From contig NZ_JAOBPP010000021.1 in assembly GCF_025574465.1 (NCBI RefSeq), forward strand, positions 558,001 through 622,000: a stretch of DNA of 64,000 bases. Reading direction: 5' to 3'. Of the stretch, positions 51,980 to 60,455 are shown piece by piece. The position numbers and the translations under genes are program-made. The notes below the pieces were generated by a model. It saw nothing but the letters and a program-made list of their open reading frames with translations. It was not told the origin of the DNA and did not search any database. Numbering within the stretch: position 1 is the first letter of the stretch; the number at the start of each line of letters is the position of its first letter. The DNA is from Kordiimonas aestuarii. GTDB taxonomy: Bacteria; Pseudomonadota; Alphaproteobacteria; Sphingomonadales; Kordiimonadaceae.

Positions 51980-52675
51980 CTATTCTATCTTCTTCAAAAG
52001 GCGGTCCTGCATGAAAACAGGTGAGCAATTACGGTCTTTTTCCTCGGCACAGCCCTGTGTGCTGAAGGTAATCACGACAGCTTTGCCAATAAACCAGTTC
52101 TCTTTAATGAAGCCCATTCGGCCAGGATCGCGACTGTCGGCAGAACCGTCGCGGTTATCGCCCATCATGAAATACTGGTCCGGTGGAACCTTATAAAGCG
52201 GTGTATTGTCTGCCGGGCCACGGTCTGTACGTTCATAAATTCTGTGTTTGACACCACCGGGCAACGTCTCTTCGTATTCTTTCACCCGCCGATCATAGCC
52301 CTGATAATCAGTATAGCTGATCTGATCAACGAGCATACGCTCCATCAGGGTGTCGTTAATATACAGACGCCCCATTTTCAACTGAACCGTATCACCTGGC
52401 AGGCCGATAATACGTTTAATGAAGGAGGCATTGTCCCGATGCGGCAATTTGAACACAACGACGTCGCCATGTTTTGGTGATTTGCCTTCGGCGGAAAAGT
52501 CGTAGGCGAACTGGTCAACGAGAAAGTGGTCCCCAACCTCCAGCGTCGGCAGGTTACTGCCCGAGGGGATATTGTAGTGTCGGTAGACGGAGAAAAAATA
52601 GATAAGCGCAATGCCAAAAACCAGACCAAGAGCGATCCAGAACCGGCTGCTTGTCAGCTTAGACGTCCCTGCCAT
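51980..52675 (-). CDS. lepB: Signal peptidase I, divergent copy
   Basis: Cleaves signal peptides on the outer face of the inner membrane. This 231-residue copy has one membrane segment (about 12-30), the serine motif in IPSGSNLPTLEVGD (Ser40) and the general-base lysine in FIKRIIGLPGD (K87), plus GDNRDGSADSRDPG near the C terminus. The Met that normally follows the catalytic Ser (SGSMxPTL) is Asn here. It lies 10 bases after a second signal-peptidase gene on the same strand, so the two are likely cotranscribed duplicates. Confidence 0.92.
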   Translation of the reverse strand: MAGTSKLTSSRFWIALGLVFGIALIYFFSVYRHYNIPSGSNLPTLEVGDHFLVDQFAYDFSAEGKSPKHGDVVVFKLPHRDNASFIKRIIGLPGDTVQLKMGRLYINDTLMERMLVDQISYTDYQGYDRRVKEYEETLPGGVKHRIYERTDRGPADNTPLYKVPPDQYFMMGDNRDGSADSRDPGRMGFIKENWFIGKAVVITFSTQGCAEEKDRNCSPVFMQDRLLKKIE

Positions 52676-52685
52676 GTGCTAATAC

Positions 52686-53495
52686 TTATTCAATTAGCTT
52701 GAAAAAGCGGCCAAGCGGCACACCGGCGGGACAGGAAATATCCTTGCCCTGATCACAGTCATACAGGCTGAAGGTGGTTACGTCAGCCTGGCCCACCAGA
52801 TAGGCATGTTTGACAAAGCCCATGTTGCCAAGCTCGCGACTGTCAGCAGAGCCGTCGCGGTTGTCGCCCATCATGAAATAATGGCCCTGCGGCACAACAA
52901 AAAGCGCGGTGGTATCGGACGGGCCGCGGTCGGTGCGTTCATAAATGCGGTGCTTGACGCCGTTAGGCAGCGTCTCTTCAAACTCTTTCACCCGGCGTTC
53001 ATGGCCCTGATAGTCGGTATAGTTCACATCACGCACCAAGGTGCGGTCCACGAGATCGCCATTGATATAAAGCCGTCCGCCTTTCATCTGGACCGTGTCA
53101 CCCGGGAGGCCGATCACACGTTTAATGAAGTCCTCATAGCCGCGGTGTGGCAGGGTGAAGACAACCACATCACCGCGCTCGGGCGCGTCGTCAAACAGGC
53201 GCTCCTCGGGGATGAACTCAGGGTCGAAATTGAACGAAAACCGATTATAGCCATACGAGAGTTTGGAGACGAAAATGCGGTCACCCACTTCCAGTGTGGG
53301 TTCCATGCTGCCACTTGGGATGTGGAAACTGCCCCAGCCGAAGGTGGTGAACACCAGATAAAAAAGTACGATGACGACGAGGTCCTTCAACAGGACAATA
53401 GCCTCGTTTTTTGCAGGTTTCTGGCTGTCCGTGCCTTTGTTGTCCGCCGTGTTTTCCGGCTTTACGTCGCCCGCCTTGTTGGCCTGATCGCTCAT
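52686..53495 (-). CDS. lepB: Signal peptidase I, canonical copy
   Basis: A 269-residue signal peptidase with a polar N-terminal tail of 30 residues, one membrane segment (about 32-52, AIVLLKDLVVIVLFYLVFTTF), the canonical IPSGSMEPTLEVGD (Ser63), FIKRVIGLPGD (K125) and GDNRDGSADSRELG. All catalytic elements are standard, so this is the likely housekeeping enzyme. The start follows AAAGGGCGGGG. It is first in the tandem pair and reads away from dnaK. Confidence 0.95.
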   Translation of the reverse strand: MSDQANKAGDVKPENTADNKGTDSQKPAKNEAIVLLKDLVVIVLFYLVFTTFGWGSFHIPSGSMEPTLEVGDRIFVSKLSYGYNRFSFNFDPEFIPEERLFDDAPERGDVVVFTLPHRGYEDFIKRVIGLPGDTVQMKGGRLYINGDLVDRTLVRDVNYTDYQGHERRVKEFEETLPNGVKHRIYERTDRGPSDTTALFVVPQGHYFMMGDNRDGSADSRELGNMGFVKHAYLVGQADVTTFSLYDCDQGKDISCPAGVPLGRFFKLIE

Positions 53496-53714
53496 GCGTT
53501 CCCCGCCCTTTATTGCAATAATTCTTGTTGTTGTGATCTGTCTTACTTGACGGCGAGTTTAGCCACAAGGCGCGCATTTTCAATCTTTGTTTGTCTGGCG
53601 CGACCATTTGCAGCGGCCGGTGAGGAGGCGATACAACACACGCGCCACGGCAAGAGCTGGTGCCCGAAAGACTTTATGCCATGCCTATTCTTACAATTTT
53701 TATGGATCACCACC

Positions 53715-53743
53715 CTTGCGGCAGCTCTCTCGCAACCCTATAT
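53715..53743 (+). promoter_or_regulatory. RpoH (sigma-32) heat-shock promoter of dnaK
   Basis: CTTG (53715-53718), 18 bases, CCTATAT (53737-53743) fits the alphaproteobacterial RpoH consensus CTTG-N17/18-CYTATNT at every position. It gives a leader of about 120 bases before the dnaK ATG. I see nothing else in the 378-base gap between lepB and dnaK. Confidence 0.85.
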
Positions 53744-53873
53744 AGGCGCTGAAAGACGCTGGGAGCCGGAAGTTTTGGCGATCAGCGATTGAACCAAAAA
53801 CATGAACCCAAAGAGGCTGTAAAAGGGTGCCGACAGGGCCCAAGCAGTCGGCTTGACGAAGGGAAAAGGTAAT

Positions 53874-55805
53874 ATGGGTAAAGTAATCGGTATCGATTTG
53901 GGTACGACAAACTCCTGCGTATCCATCATGGATGGCTCCAAGCCAAAAGTAATTGAAAACTCTGAAGGTGGGCGCACCACGCCGTCGATCGTCGGTTTTG
54001 CTGACGGTGGCGAGCGCCTCGTTGGTCAGGCTGCGAAACGTCAGGCCGTGACAAACGCGCAAGACACCCTCTTCGCCATCAAGCGCCTGATTGGCCGCAC
54101 ATTTGATGATCCGACCACACAAAAAGACAAGGACATGGTGCCTTATAACATTGTGAAGGCGGATAACGGCGACGCTTGGGTTGAAGCCAAGGGTGAAAAA
54201 TATTCGCCAAGCCAGGTTTCCGCGATGATCCTGCAAAAAATGAAAGAAACCGCTGAAAGCTATCTCGGTGAAAATGTTGATCAGGCGGTGATTACCGTAC
54301 CGGCTTACTTCAATGACGCGCAGCGCCAGGCCACCAAAGACGCCGGCAAGATCGCAGGCCTTGAAGTGCTGCGTATCATCAACGAGCCAACGGCTGCGGC
54401 CCTTGCTTACGGCCTTGAAAAAGAAGACGGCCATACCATCGCGGTCTTTGACCTTGGTGGTGGTACGTTTGACGTGTCCGTGCTGGAAATCGGTGACGGT
54501 GTGTTTGAAGTGAAATCGACGAACGGTGATACCTTCCTCGGCGGTGAAGACTTTGACATGCGCCTCGTGGATTACCTCGCGGCTGAGTTCAAAAAAGAAA
54601 ACGGTATCGACCTCAAGGGCGACCGCATGGCGCTGCAGCGTCTGAAGGAAGCGGCAGAGAAAGCGAAGATCGAGCTTTCCTCCTCGACCCAGACCGAAGT
54701 GAACCTGCCGTTTATCACGGCTGATGCTTCAGGCCCCAAGCACCTCCAGATCAAGCTGACGCGTTCCAAGCTCGAAAGCCTGGTAGAAGACCTGATCAAG
54801 CGTACGCTTGAGCCTTGTAAAAAGGCGCTCAAGGACGCAGGCCTCGCCGCAGGCGAGATCGACGATGTTGTGCTCGTGGGTGGTCAGACCCGCATGCCGA
54901 AAATCCAGGAAGTGGTAAAAGAGTTCTTTGGTCGTGACCCGCACAAGGGTGTTAACCCGGACGAGGTTGTGGCCATGGGTGCCGCCATTCAGGCCGGTGT
55001 TCTGCAGGGTGACGTGAAAGACGTTCTGCTGCTGGATGTAACGCCGCTGTCGCTCGGTATCGAGACGCTGGGCGGTGTATTCACACGGTTGATTGAACGC
55101 AACACCACAATCCCGACCAAGAAGGCACAGGTCTTCTCCACGGCCGAAGACAACCAGGGTGCTGTTACCATCCGTGTCTTCCAGGGCGAGCGTGAAATGG
55201 CTGCGGACAACAAGCTCCTGGGTCAGTTTGATCTTGTGGGCATTCCGTCTGCACCGCGCGGCGTGCCGCAAATTGAAGTGGCCTTTGACATTGATGCCAA
55301 CGGTATCGTGAACGTGTCCGCGAAAGACAAGGGCACAGGCAAAGAGCAGCAGATCCGCATTCAGGCATCTGGTGGTCTCTCCGACGCCGATATCGACCAG
55401 ATGGTCAAGGACGCGGAAGCCAATGCCGATGCCGACAAGAAGCGCAAGGAGCTTGTGGAAGCCAAGAACCAGGCTGAAGCCCTTATCCACTCGGCCGAGA
55501 AAAACCTCGACGAGCATAAGGATAAAGTCTCCGACGCTGACAAAACGGCGATTGAAGCCGCTGTGACAGAGCTCAAGTCCGCGCTTGAAGGCGACGACGC
55601 TGACGCCATCAAGCAGAAGACCGAAGCGCTGGCGCAAGCCACCATGAAACTTGGCGAGCAGATCTACAAAGCTGGTCAGGAAGCCGGTGGCGACCCGGAT
55701 GCTGCTGATGCAGCGCAAGCCGATGCTGCGGCCAAGGCGGCTGAAGACGGCGATGATGTCGTTGATGTGGACTTTGAAGAAGTCGACGAAAACGACAAGA
55801 AATAA
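53874..55805 (+). CDS. dnaK: Chaperone DnaK (Hsp70)
   Basis: A 643-residue Hsp70. The ATG at 53874 ([15 protein letters not shown]) follows AAAAGG; an upstream in-frame start at 53853 is not needed. The nucleotide-binding domain shows [62 protein letters not shown] and [11 protein letters not shown]; the substrate domain follows the linker [17 protein letters not shown] (about residues 387-403). The acidic tail ends [12 protein letters not shown]. It works with DnaJ just downstream and GrpE at 24.4 kb. Confidence 0.98.
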   Translation: MGKVIGIDLGTTNSCVSIMDGSKPKVIENSEGGRTTPSIVGFADGGERLVGQAAKRQAVTNAQDTLFAIKRLIGRTFDDPTTQKDKDMVPYNIVKADNGDAWVEAKGEKYSPSQVSAMILQKMKETAESYLGENVDQAVITVPAYFNDAQRQATKDAGKIAGLEVLRIINEPTAAALAYGLEKEDGHTIAVFDLGGGTFDVSVLEIGDGVFEVKSTNGDTFLGGEDFDMRLVDYLAAEFKKENGIDLKGDRMALQRLKEAAEKAKIELSSSTQTEVNLPFITADASGPKHLQIKLTRSKLESLVEDLIKRTLEPCKKALKDAGLAAGEIDDVVLVGGQTRMPKIQEVVKEFFGRDPHKGVNPDEVVAMGAAIQAGVLQGDVKDVLLLDVTPLSLGIETLGGVFTRLIERNTTIPTKKAQVFSTAEDNQGAVTIRVFQGEREMAADNKLLGQFDLVGIPSAPRGVPQIEVAFDIDANGIVNVSAKDKGTGKEQQIRIQASGGLSDADIDQMVKDAEANADADKKRKELVEAKNQAEALIHSAEKNLDEHKDKVSDADKTAIEAAVTELKSALEGDDADAIKQKTEALAQATMKLGEQIYKAGQEAGGDPDAADAAQADAAAKAAEDGDDVVDVDFEEVDENDKK

Positions 55806-55833
55806 GATGGCTGCCTGACGCCATATCAGAATG

Positions 55834-55867
55834 GGCGCCGCCTCCCACAATCGTGGCGGGCGGCGTC
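55834..55867 (+). promoter_or_regulatory. Long hairpin between dnaK and dnaJ
   Basis: Bases 55834-55848 and 55853-55867 pair over 15 positions with one mismatch and two wobble pairs around a four-base loop, then TGATTTTAGG. The weak T-run suggests a partial terminator or mRNA-processing site that sets the DnaK to DnaJ ratio. Confidence 0.6.
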
Positions 55868-55944
55868 TGATTTTAGGCCCTGCTTTAGCCAACAAAAGCG
55901 CGGCTTATCTGGGTGGCAAGGCATAACAGCGCGGGGAGCCGCTT

Positions 55945-57093
55945 ATGTCCAAACAAGATTATTACGAGCTACTCGGCGTTGCGAAGGACGCCGATGCGGC
56001 GACGCTCAAAAAGGCGTTTCGCAAACAAGCCATGCAGTATCACCCGGATAAAAACCCGGGCGACGCAGCGGCTGAGCAGAAATTCAAAGATATCGGTGAA
56101 GCCTATGACGTCCTGAAGGACCCGGAAAAACGCGCGGCTTATGACCGTTACGGTCACGCAGCGTTTGAGCACGGTATGGGCGGTGGTGGCCGTGGTGGTC
56201 ATGGCGGCGCCGGGTTTGATTTCTCGGACGTGTTCGAAGAGTTTTTTGGCGACTTCATGGGCGGCGGCGGTGGCCGCAGACGCCGGGGTGGCGCTCAGGG
56301 CGGCGGCAGGGGTAACGACCTGCGCTTCAATATGGAAATCAGCCTTGAAGATGCCTATCGCGGCAAGGAAGACAAAATTCGTGTGCCAACGTCTGTGGGT
56401 TGTGATCCCTGCGGCGGGTCCGGTGCGGAGCCTGGCTCGCAGCCGGAGGTTTGCTCAACCTGTGGCGGCGCAGGCAAGGTGCGCGCAAGCCAGGGCTTTT
56501 TTATGGTGGAGCGTACCTGTCCCACCTGTCACGGCAATGGCAGCGTAATCACCAACCCGTGCAAATCGTGTGGTGGTGCCGGACGTGTGCGCAAGGAAAA
56601 GACCCTTCAGGTCAAGATCCCGCAAGGGGTAGAGGAAGGCACGCGCATTCGTCTTGCCGGTGAAGGCGAGGCGGGCACCCGTGGCGCGCCGCCCGGTGAC
56701 CTTTATATTTTCCTTTCGATCAAACCGCACCCGCTGTTCAAGCGCGACGGTGACATGCTTTACTGTCAGGTGCCGATCCCGATGGCGACAGCCACTCTTG
56801 GCGGCGACATCGAAGTGCCGACGATCGAGGGCAAACGCGCGCGGATCAAAGTGCCGCAAGGCACACAAAGTGGCCGCCAGTTCCGCCTGCGCGGCAAGGG
56901 CATGCCGGAACTCAACGGGGGTTTTACCGGTGATATGATCATCGAAACGCTGGTTGAAACCCCGATGAACCTGACCAAACGCCAGCGCGAGCTGATGGAA
57001 GAATTTGCGGAAGAAAGCGGCGATGATGTCTCGCCGCGTTCCGAAGGCTTTTTCTCCAAGGTCAAGGAGCTTTGGGACGACCTGACGGAATAG
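55945..57093 (+). CDS. dnaJ: Chaperone DnaJ (Hsp40)
   Basis: A 382-residue class I DnaJ. The J domain has [35 protein letters not shown] with HPD at 33-35. The Gly/Phe region ([34 protein letters not shown]) follows, then four zinc repeats [24 protein letters not shown] and CKSCGGAG (about 152-215), and the C-terminal substrate domain. It lies 139 bases after dnaK and probably shares its heat-shock transcript. A terminator follows directly. Confidence 0.98.
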   Translation: MSKQDYYELLGVAKDADAATLKKAFRKQAMQYHPDKNPGDAAAEQKFKDIGEAYDVLKDPEKRAAYDRYGHAAFEHGMGGGGRGGHGGAGFDFSDVFEEFFGDFMGGGGGRRRRGGAQGGGRGNDLRFNMEISLEDAYRGKEDKIRVPTSVGCDPCGGSGAEPGSQPEVCSTCGGAGKVRASQGFFMVERTCPTCHGNGSVITNPCKSCGGAGRVRKEKTLQVKIPQGVEEGTRIRLAGEGEAGTRGAPPGDLYIFLSIKPHPLFKRDGDMLYCQVPIPMATATLGGDIEVPTIEGKRARIKVPQGTQSGRQFRLRGKGMPELNGGFTGDMIIETLVETPMNLTKRQRELMEEFAEESGDDVSPRSEGFFSKVKELWDDLTE

Positions 57094-57116
57094 CCGCGAA
57101 GATTTGCCAAAAAGAC

Positions 57117-57147
57117 AAAAGCCGCCTTCTCCGGGCGGCTTTTTTAT
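57117..57147 (+). terminator. Rho-independent terminator of dnaK-dnaJ
   Basis: AAGCCGCC-TTCTCC-GGGCGGCTT followed by TTTTTA, 24 bases after the dnaJ stop. The A-run on the left makes it usable for the opposing tetR gene, whose stop codon touches its right edge. Confidence 0.92.
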
Positions 57148-57749
57148 CCGGTGTAGGCAGAGAACAGGTTGGCGATCTCAAGGATCAGCGCTTCAGCCTT
57201 GTCTTCATCGTCTTCCTCAATCGCCTGATCGACCAGAATGGAGATTGTGGTCACCATGGTGCGCAGCATGGGTTCGCGGCGGCTCGCGGGCAGTTTGACG
57301 CCAGACACCTCAAGCGTGTTGATAACAAGGGCGGCGAGGCTGCTATCGAGTCCCGGGGTGACCTCCCACAGGGATCGCTGGCTGTTGGCCCAGCGCGTTA
57401 GTGCGCGAAAGGTGGGATGTTCGCGCGCGGCAAGCCAGAAAGTGCGGTTAAGGTTTTCAAGGGTTTCCCTGAAAGGCTGGCCCTTGGGGGTTTCCGCCAG
57501 CGTTTCCTTCACGCGTTCTTCCACCTCGTTATAGGCGGTGTCATAAAGATTGAAGAGGATATCATCCTTGTCTTCAAAGTACTGATAGACCGAGCCCACG
57601 GGAACCCCGGCCGACTTTGAAATGCTGGTGGTGGTGACCGCCGCGGGTCCTTCTTCCAGCAACACTCTTTCGGCGCCACGCAGGATGGCATCGCGCTTGG
57701 CTTTGGCGCGCGCCTGCGTGGGGATTTTTTTTGGCGGACGTGTTTTCAC
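57144..57749 (-). CDS. TetR/AcrR family transcriptional regulator
   Basis: A 201-residue regulator. The N-terminal HTH is clear: RDAILRGAERVLLEEGPAAVTTTSISKSAGVPVGSVYQYFEDKDDILFNLYD (about residues 19-70). The C-terminal helical domain, which would bind a ligand, shows no recognised subtype, though the F-W-L-A-A-R-E-H-P and acidic EEDDEDKAE parts may help a search. The start is GTG. It is divergent from the beta-helix/cytochrome/TonB-receptor genes across a 220-base gap with two candidate operators, so it is the probable local regulator. Confidence 0.9.
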   Translation of the reverse strand: MKTRPPKKIPTQARAKAKRDAILRGAERVLLEEGPAAVTTTSISKSAGVPVGSVYQYFEDKDDILFNLYDTAYNEVEERVKETLAETPKGQPFRETLENLNRTFWLAAREHPTFRALTRWANSQRSLWEVTPGLDSSLAALVINTLEVSGVKLPASRREPMLRTMVTTISILVDQAIEEDDEDKAEALILEIANLFSAYTG

Positions 57750-57806
57750 AGGTTTTTCTCAGTCTCACTGGCGTTTCTCGGGGCTTTGGTGTGACGCTCC
57801 GTCAGG

Positions 57807-57827
57807 ATACATGCGTTCTTGTATGTA
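57807..57827. promoter_or_regulatory. Candidate TetR operator A (AcrR-like palindrome)
   Basis: Interleaved inverted repeats ATACA/TGTAT and TACAT/ATGTA surround GCGTTCT. The layout recalls the TACAT..ATGTA operator of AcrR-type repressors. It lies nearer to tetR. Confidence 0.4.
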
Positions 57828-57864
57828 GCGGCAAAATAACACCCCGTCCAATCGCGATAAAATG

Positions 57865-57898
57865 AAAGTGTTTCACTTTTTCTTGACGAACACACTTT
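57865..57898. promoter_or_regulatory. Candidate TetR operator B over the operon promoter
   Basis: AAAGTG-TTT-CACTTT (57865-57879) is a perfect palindrome, and a third half-site in ACACTTT (57892-57898) follows. A -35-like TTGACG (57883-57888) sits between them, so a bound repressor would cover the promoter of the beta-helix operon. A similar AAAGTGAAA lies at 60350-60358, ahead of the TonB-receptor gene. Confidence 0.5.
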
Positions 57899-57969
57899 GA
57901 AGGCGCATGCTCCAAGCTGAGAATTAATGGTTTCCATTGCCATGGCGGGTGGAAACGGAGGGGGAAGAG

Positions 57970-59205
57970 ATGAAGAAACGCTTACTGGCCCTTTGCGCCA
58001 CCTTTTTTGTTGCCTTCAGTGTACCTGCTTTCGCGCAAGGTACGGTCATCAGCATCGAACCCGGTGACGGTGTGCAGGAAGCGCTGCAGGAAGCATTGAT
58101 CCTGGCCGAACCGGGCAGTGTGATCGAGCTGGCCGCAGGCCGCTATGATTTCACCGGGCCGCTTTCCCTTGATATCGCCAACATCACCGTACGCGGCGCG
58201 GGCATGAATGAGACCGTGCTGTCGTTCACGAACCAGACAACCGGTTCCGAAGGGCTGTTGATCACAGCAGGCGGTGCCCGCATCGAAAGCCTTGCGGTGG
58301 AAGACACCCCGGGCGACGGCATCAAGGCCAAGGGTGTCGATACAGTGACCTTCAAGGATGTGCGGGTAGAATGGACCCGTGGTCCGCATGCCGAAAACGG
58401 TGCTTACGGCCTGTATCCGGTGGAAAGCAAAAACGTGCTGATTGACGGCTGTGTGGTCAAAGGCGCATCGGACGCGGGCATTTATGTGGGCCAAAGCCAG
58501 CAGATCATCGTACGCAACAGCCGGGCGGAACTGAACGTGGCGGGTATCGAGATCGAAAACAGCTATTTCGCCGATGTGTATGACAATGTCGCCACCCACA
58601 ACACGGGCGGCATTCTGGTGTTCGACCTGCCGAACCTGCCGCAAATGGGTGGCCATAGCGTCAAGGTCTTCCGCAACACCGTTGTTGCCAACGATACGCC
58701 GAATTTTGCCCCTCCCGGCAATGTGGTGGCGACCGTGCCCATGGGGACCGGTATCATGATCATGGCCAACCGCGAGGTTGAGGTATTTGAGAATGACCTG
58801 TCCGACAACGCCAGCACCAATATCCTGCTGGTGGCCTACCCGCGCGACTATAATGACCCCACCTACAACCCGCTGCCGCGTGCGGTTTATGTGCATGACA
58901 ACAAACATGGCCGCGCGGGCTTCGCGCCCGATAAGGCGGTAAAGGACATCATTGCGCCCATAACCGGTTTGCCGGTGCCCCAGGTGGTATGGGACGGTGC
59001 TGTGGACGGCTTCTGGTCGGCCTTCTTTGGTCCGGATGCGGAGGACGCGATCTATATCCGCGAGCCCATGGGTACCACGTTTGCCAACCTGCAGATGGTC
59101 AAGGATATGATCCTGCCATGGGGGGCTTCGCCTGATTTTGACATCGATGATTATGACGGGTCCGTCCCTTCCCGCGAGCCCGTCAGCCTGCCGCAAGACC
59201 AATAG
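57970..59205 (+). CDS. Secreted parallel beta-helix repeat protein (HNE_0200-partner family)
   Basis: A 411-residue protein with a signal peptide (about 1-21, ending VPAFAQ) behind the strong ribosome site GGAGGGGG. The remainder is a right-handed beta-helix: successive turns such as IELAAGRYDF, LDIANITVRGAGM, NVLIDGCVVKGASDAGIYVGQSQ, IIVRNSRAELNVAGIEIENSYF and ADVYDNVATHNTGGILVF. This is the layout of the TIGR03805 family, which is known mainly for occurring as a pair with the cytochrome family found next door (from memory of the family description). The role is unknown; such folds often bind or cleave polysaccharide. Confidence 0.82.
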   Translation: MKKRLLALCATFFVAFSVPAFAQGTVISIEPGDGVQEALQEALILAEPGSVIELAAGRYDFTGPLSLDIANITVRGAGMNETVLSFTNQTTGSEGLLITAGGARIESLAVEDTPGDGIKAKGVDTVTFKDVRVEWTRGPHAENGAYGLYPVESKNVLIDGCVVKGASDAGIYVGQSQQIIVRNSRAELNVAGIEIENSYFADVYDNVATHNTGGILVFDLPNLPQMGGHSVKVFRNTVVANDTPNFAPPGNVVATVPMGTGIMIMANREVEVFENDLSDNASTNILLVAYPRDYNDPTYNPLPRAVYVHDNKHGRAGFAPDKAVKDIIAPITGLPVPQVVWDGAVDGFWSAFFGPDAEDAIYIREPMGTTFANLQMVKDMILPWGASPDFDIDDYDGSVPSREPVSLPQDQ

Positions 59206-59259
59206 GCGGCATCCAGCAGCAAGAAGAACCAGCGGCAAGAAAGTAAAGGAGCGCAGTCT

Positions 59260-60324
59260 TTGTTCAGACCAGTTTTGAGTAAGCTTTTTCTTGGCCTTCT
59301 CATGGGTGTTACTCTGGCGAGCGAACCAGCCAGCGCGGAGGTCAATGATGCTGCGCTCATGAGCGCGCGGCCCGCCAAACTGTTGTCTGAATACGGATTG
59401 TTCTCCGACGCGGCGCATCAGGCCCCGGCCGAAGGTGTGCTGCCCTACACCCTGATCAACCCGCTGTTTACCGACTATGCGCACAAGTTCCGCTTTGTGT
59501 ATGTGCCAAAGGGCAGGAAGGCGCGGTATGACAACACGGAAGTGATGCGCTTCCCGGTCGGCACCGTGCTTGTCAAAACCTTCGCCTATCCCGCCGACTT
59601 TCGCGTACCGGAAGAAAATATCCAGATCATTGAAACCCGCCTTCTGATCCATCAGGAAAGGGGCTGGAACGCCTGGGCCTATGTCTGGGACGATGCGCAG
59701 GGCGATGCAGTACTGAAGGTGGCAGGCAAGACCCTGCCGGTGTCATGGATTGATGAGGCAGGGGCAGAACAATCAACCAATTATGTGGTGCCCAACAAAA
59801 ACCAGTGCAAAGGCTGTCATACGTTTGACAAGGCGTTTACGCCCATCGGCCCGAAAGCGCGTAATTTGAACCGTGATTTTAAATATGCCTCCGGGAGCGC
59901 CAACCAGCTGGATCACTGGGCCAGCCTTGGCCTGCTGCAAGGTGCGCCGGCGTCCGCCGAGGCCCCAAAAGCGCCGGATGTAACAGACGCAGGCGCATCG
60001 CTTGATGGCCGCGCCCGCGCTTACCTTGATATTAACTGCGCGCATTGCCACCGGCTTGAAGGACCAGCCTCCACATCTGGTCTGTTCCTGACCGCCGGTG
60101 AGGACAATAAAACCACATGGGGTTACAAAAAACGCCCGGTCGCCGCGGGCCGTGGCTCGGGTGGTTTGGCTTATGACATCATGCCGGGCGAGCCGGATAA
60201 TTCCATTCTGGTGTACCGGCTCAACTCGGTAGACCCCGGCGTGATGATGCCCGAGGTGGGCCGCACCATAGTGCACGACGAAGGTGTGGCCTTATTGAAA
60301 GAATGGATTGCCAGTATTGAGTAA
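59260..60324 (+). CDS. SO2930/HNE_0200 family diheme c-type cytochrome
   Basis: A 354-residue exported protein (signal about 1-27, ending EPASA). Two heme c sites are visible: NQCKGCHTFDKAF (about residue 185) and INCAHCHRLEGPAS (about 260), with DYAHKFRFVYVPKGRKARYD and RFPVGTVLVKTFAYPADF in the N-terminal beta-rich part. TTG start, 8 bases after AGGAG. It follows the beta-helix gene by 54 bases in the arrangement I recall for the TIGR03805/TIGR03806 gene pair. An electron-transfer role in the periplasm or on the outer membrane is likely; the substrate is unknown. Confidence 0.87.
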   Translation: MFRPVLSKLFLGLLMGVTLASEPASAEVNDAALMSARPAKLLSEYGLFSDAAHQAPAEGVLPYTLINPLFTDYAHKFRFVYVPKGRKARYDNTEVMRFPVGTVLVKTFAYPADFRVPEENIQIIETRLLIHQERGWNAWAYVWDDAQGDAVLKVAGKTLPVSWIDEAGAEQSTNYVVPNKNQCKGCHTFDKAFTPIGPKARNLNRDFKYASGSANQLDHWASLGLLQGAPASAEAPKAPDVTDAGASLDGRARAYLDINCAHCHRLEGPASTSGLFLTAGEDNKTTWGYKKRPVAAGRGSGGLAYDIMPGEPDNSILVYRLNSVDPGVMMPEVGRTIVHDEGVALLKEWIASIE

Positions 60325-60349
60325 AGCTTATTGAGTAGATGTAGCGTTT

Positions 60350-60364
60350 AAAGTGAAAAACAAC
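60350..60364. promoter_or_regulatory. Operator-like half-site ahead of the TonB receptor
   Basis: AAAGTGAAAAACAAC matches the minus-strand form of candidate operator B (AAAGTGAAACACTTT) at 11 of 15 positions, keeping one half-site whole. It lies 90 bases ahead of the receptor start. Confidence 0.3.
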
Positions 60365-60455
60365 GTGGCTGTCCTTGGTGGGAGGGCGGTTACGTGTGTT
60401 CAGGTCTAAATCAGCGCGGCCAGCCAGAGTGCCGCCAAATCGGGAGGGGAGCCCT

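Noticed and set aside
54729..55895. Long open frame antisense to dnaK
   Set aside because: It mirrors dnaK codons and has no ribosome site or known domain; the dnaK reading is certain.
57982..59652. Long open frame antisense to the beta-helix and cytochrome genes
   Set aside because: It lacks a recognisable domain, opposes two strongly supported genes and is the usual GC-rich mirror frame.
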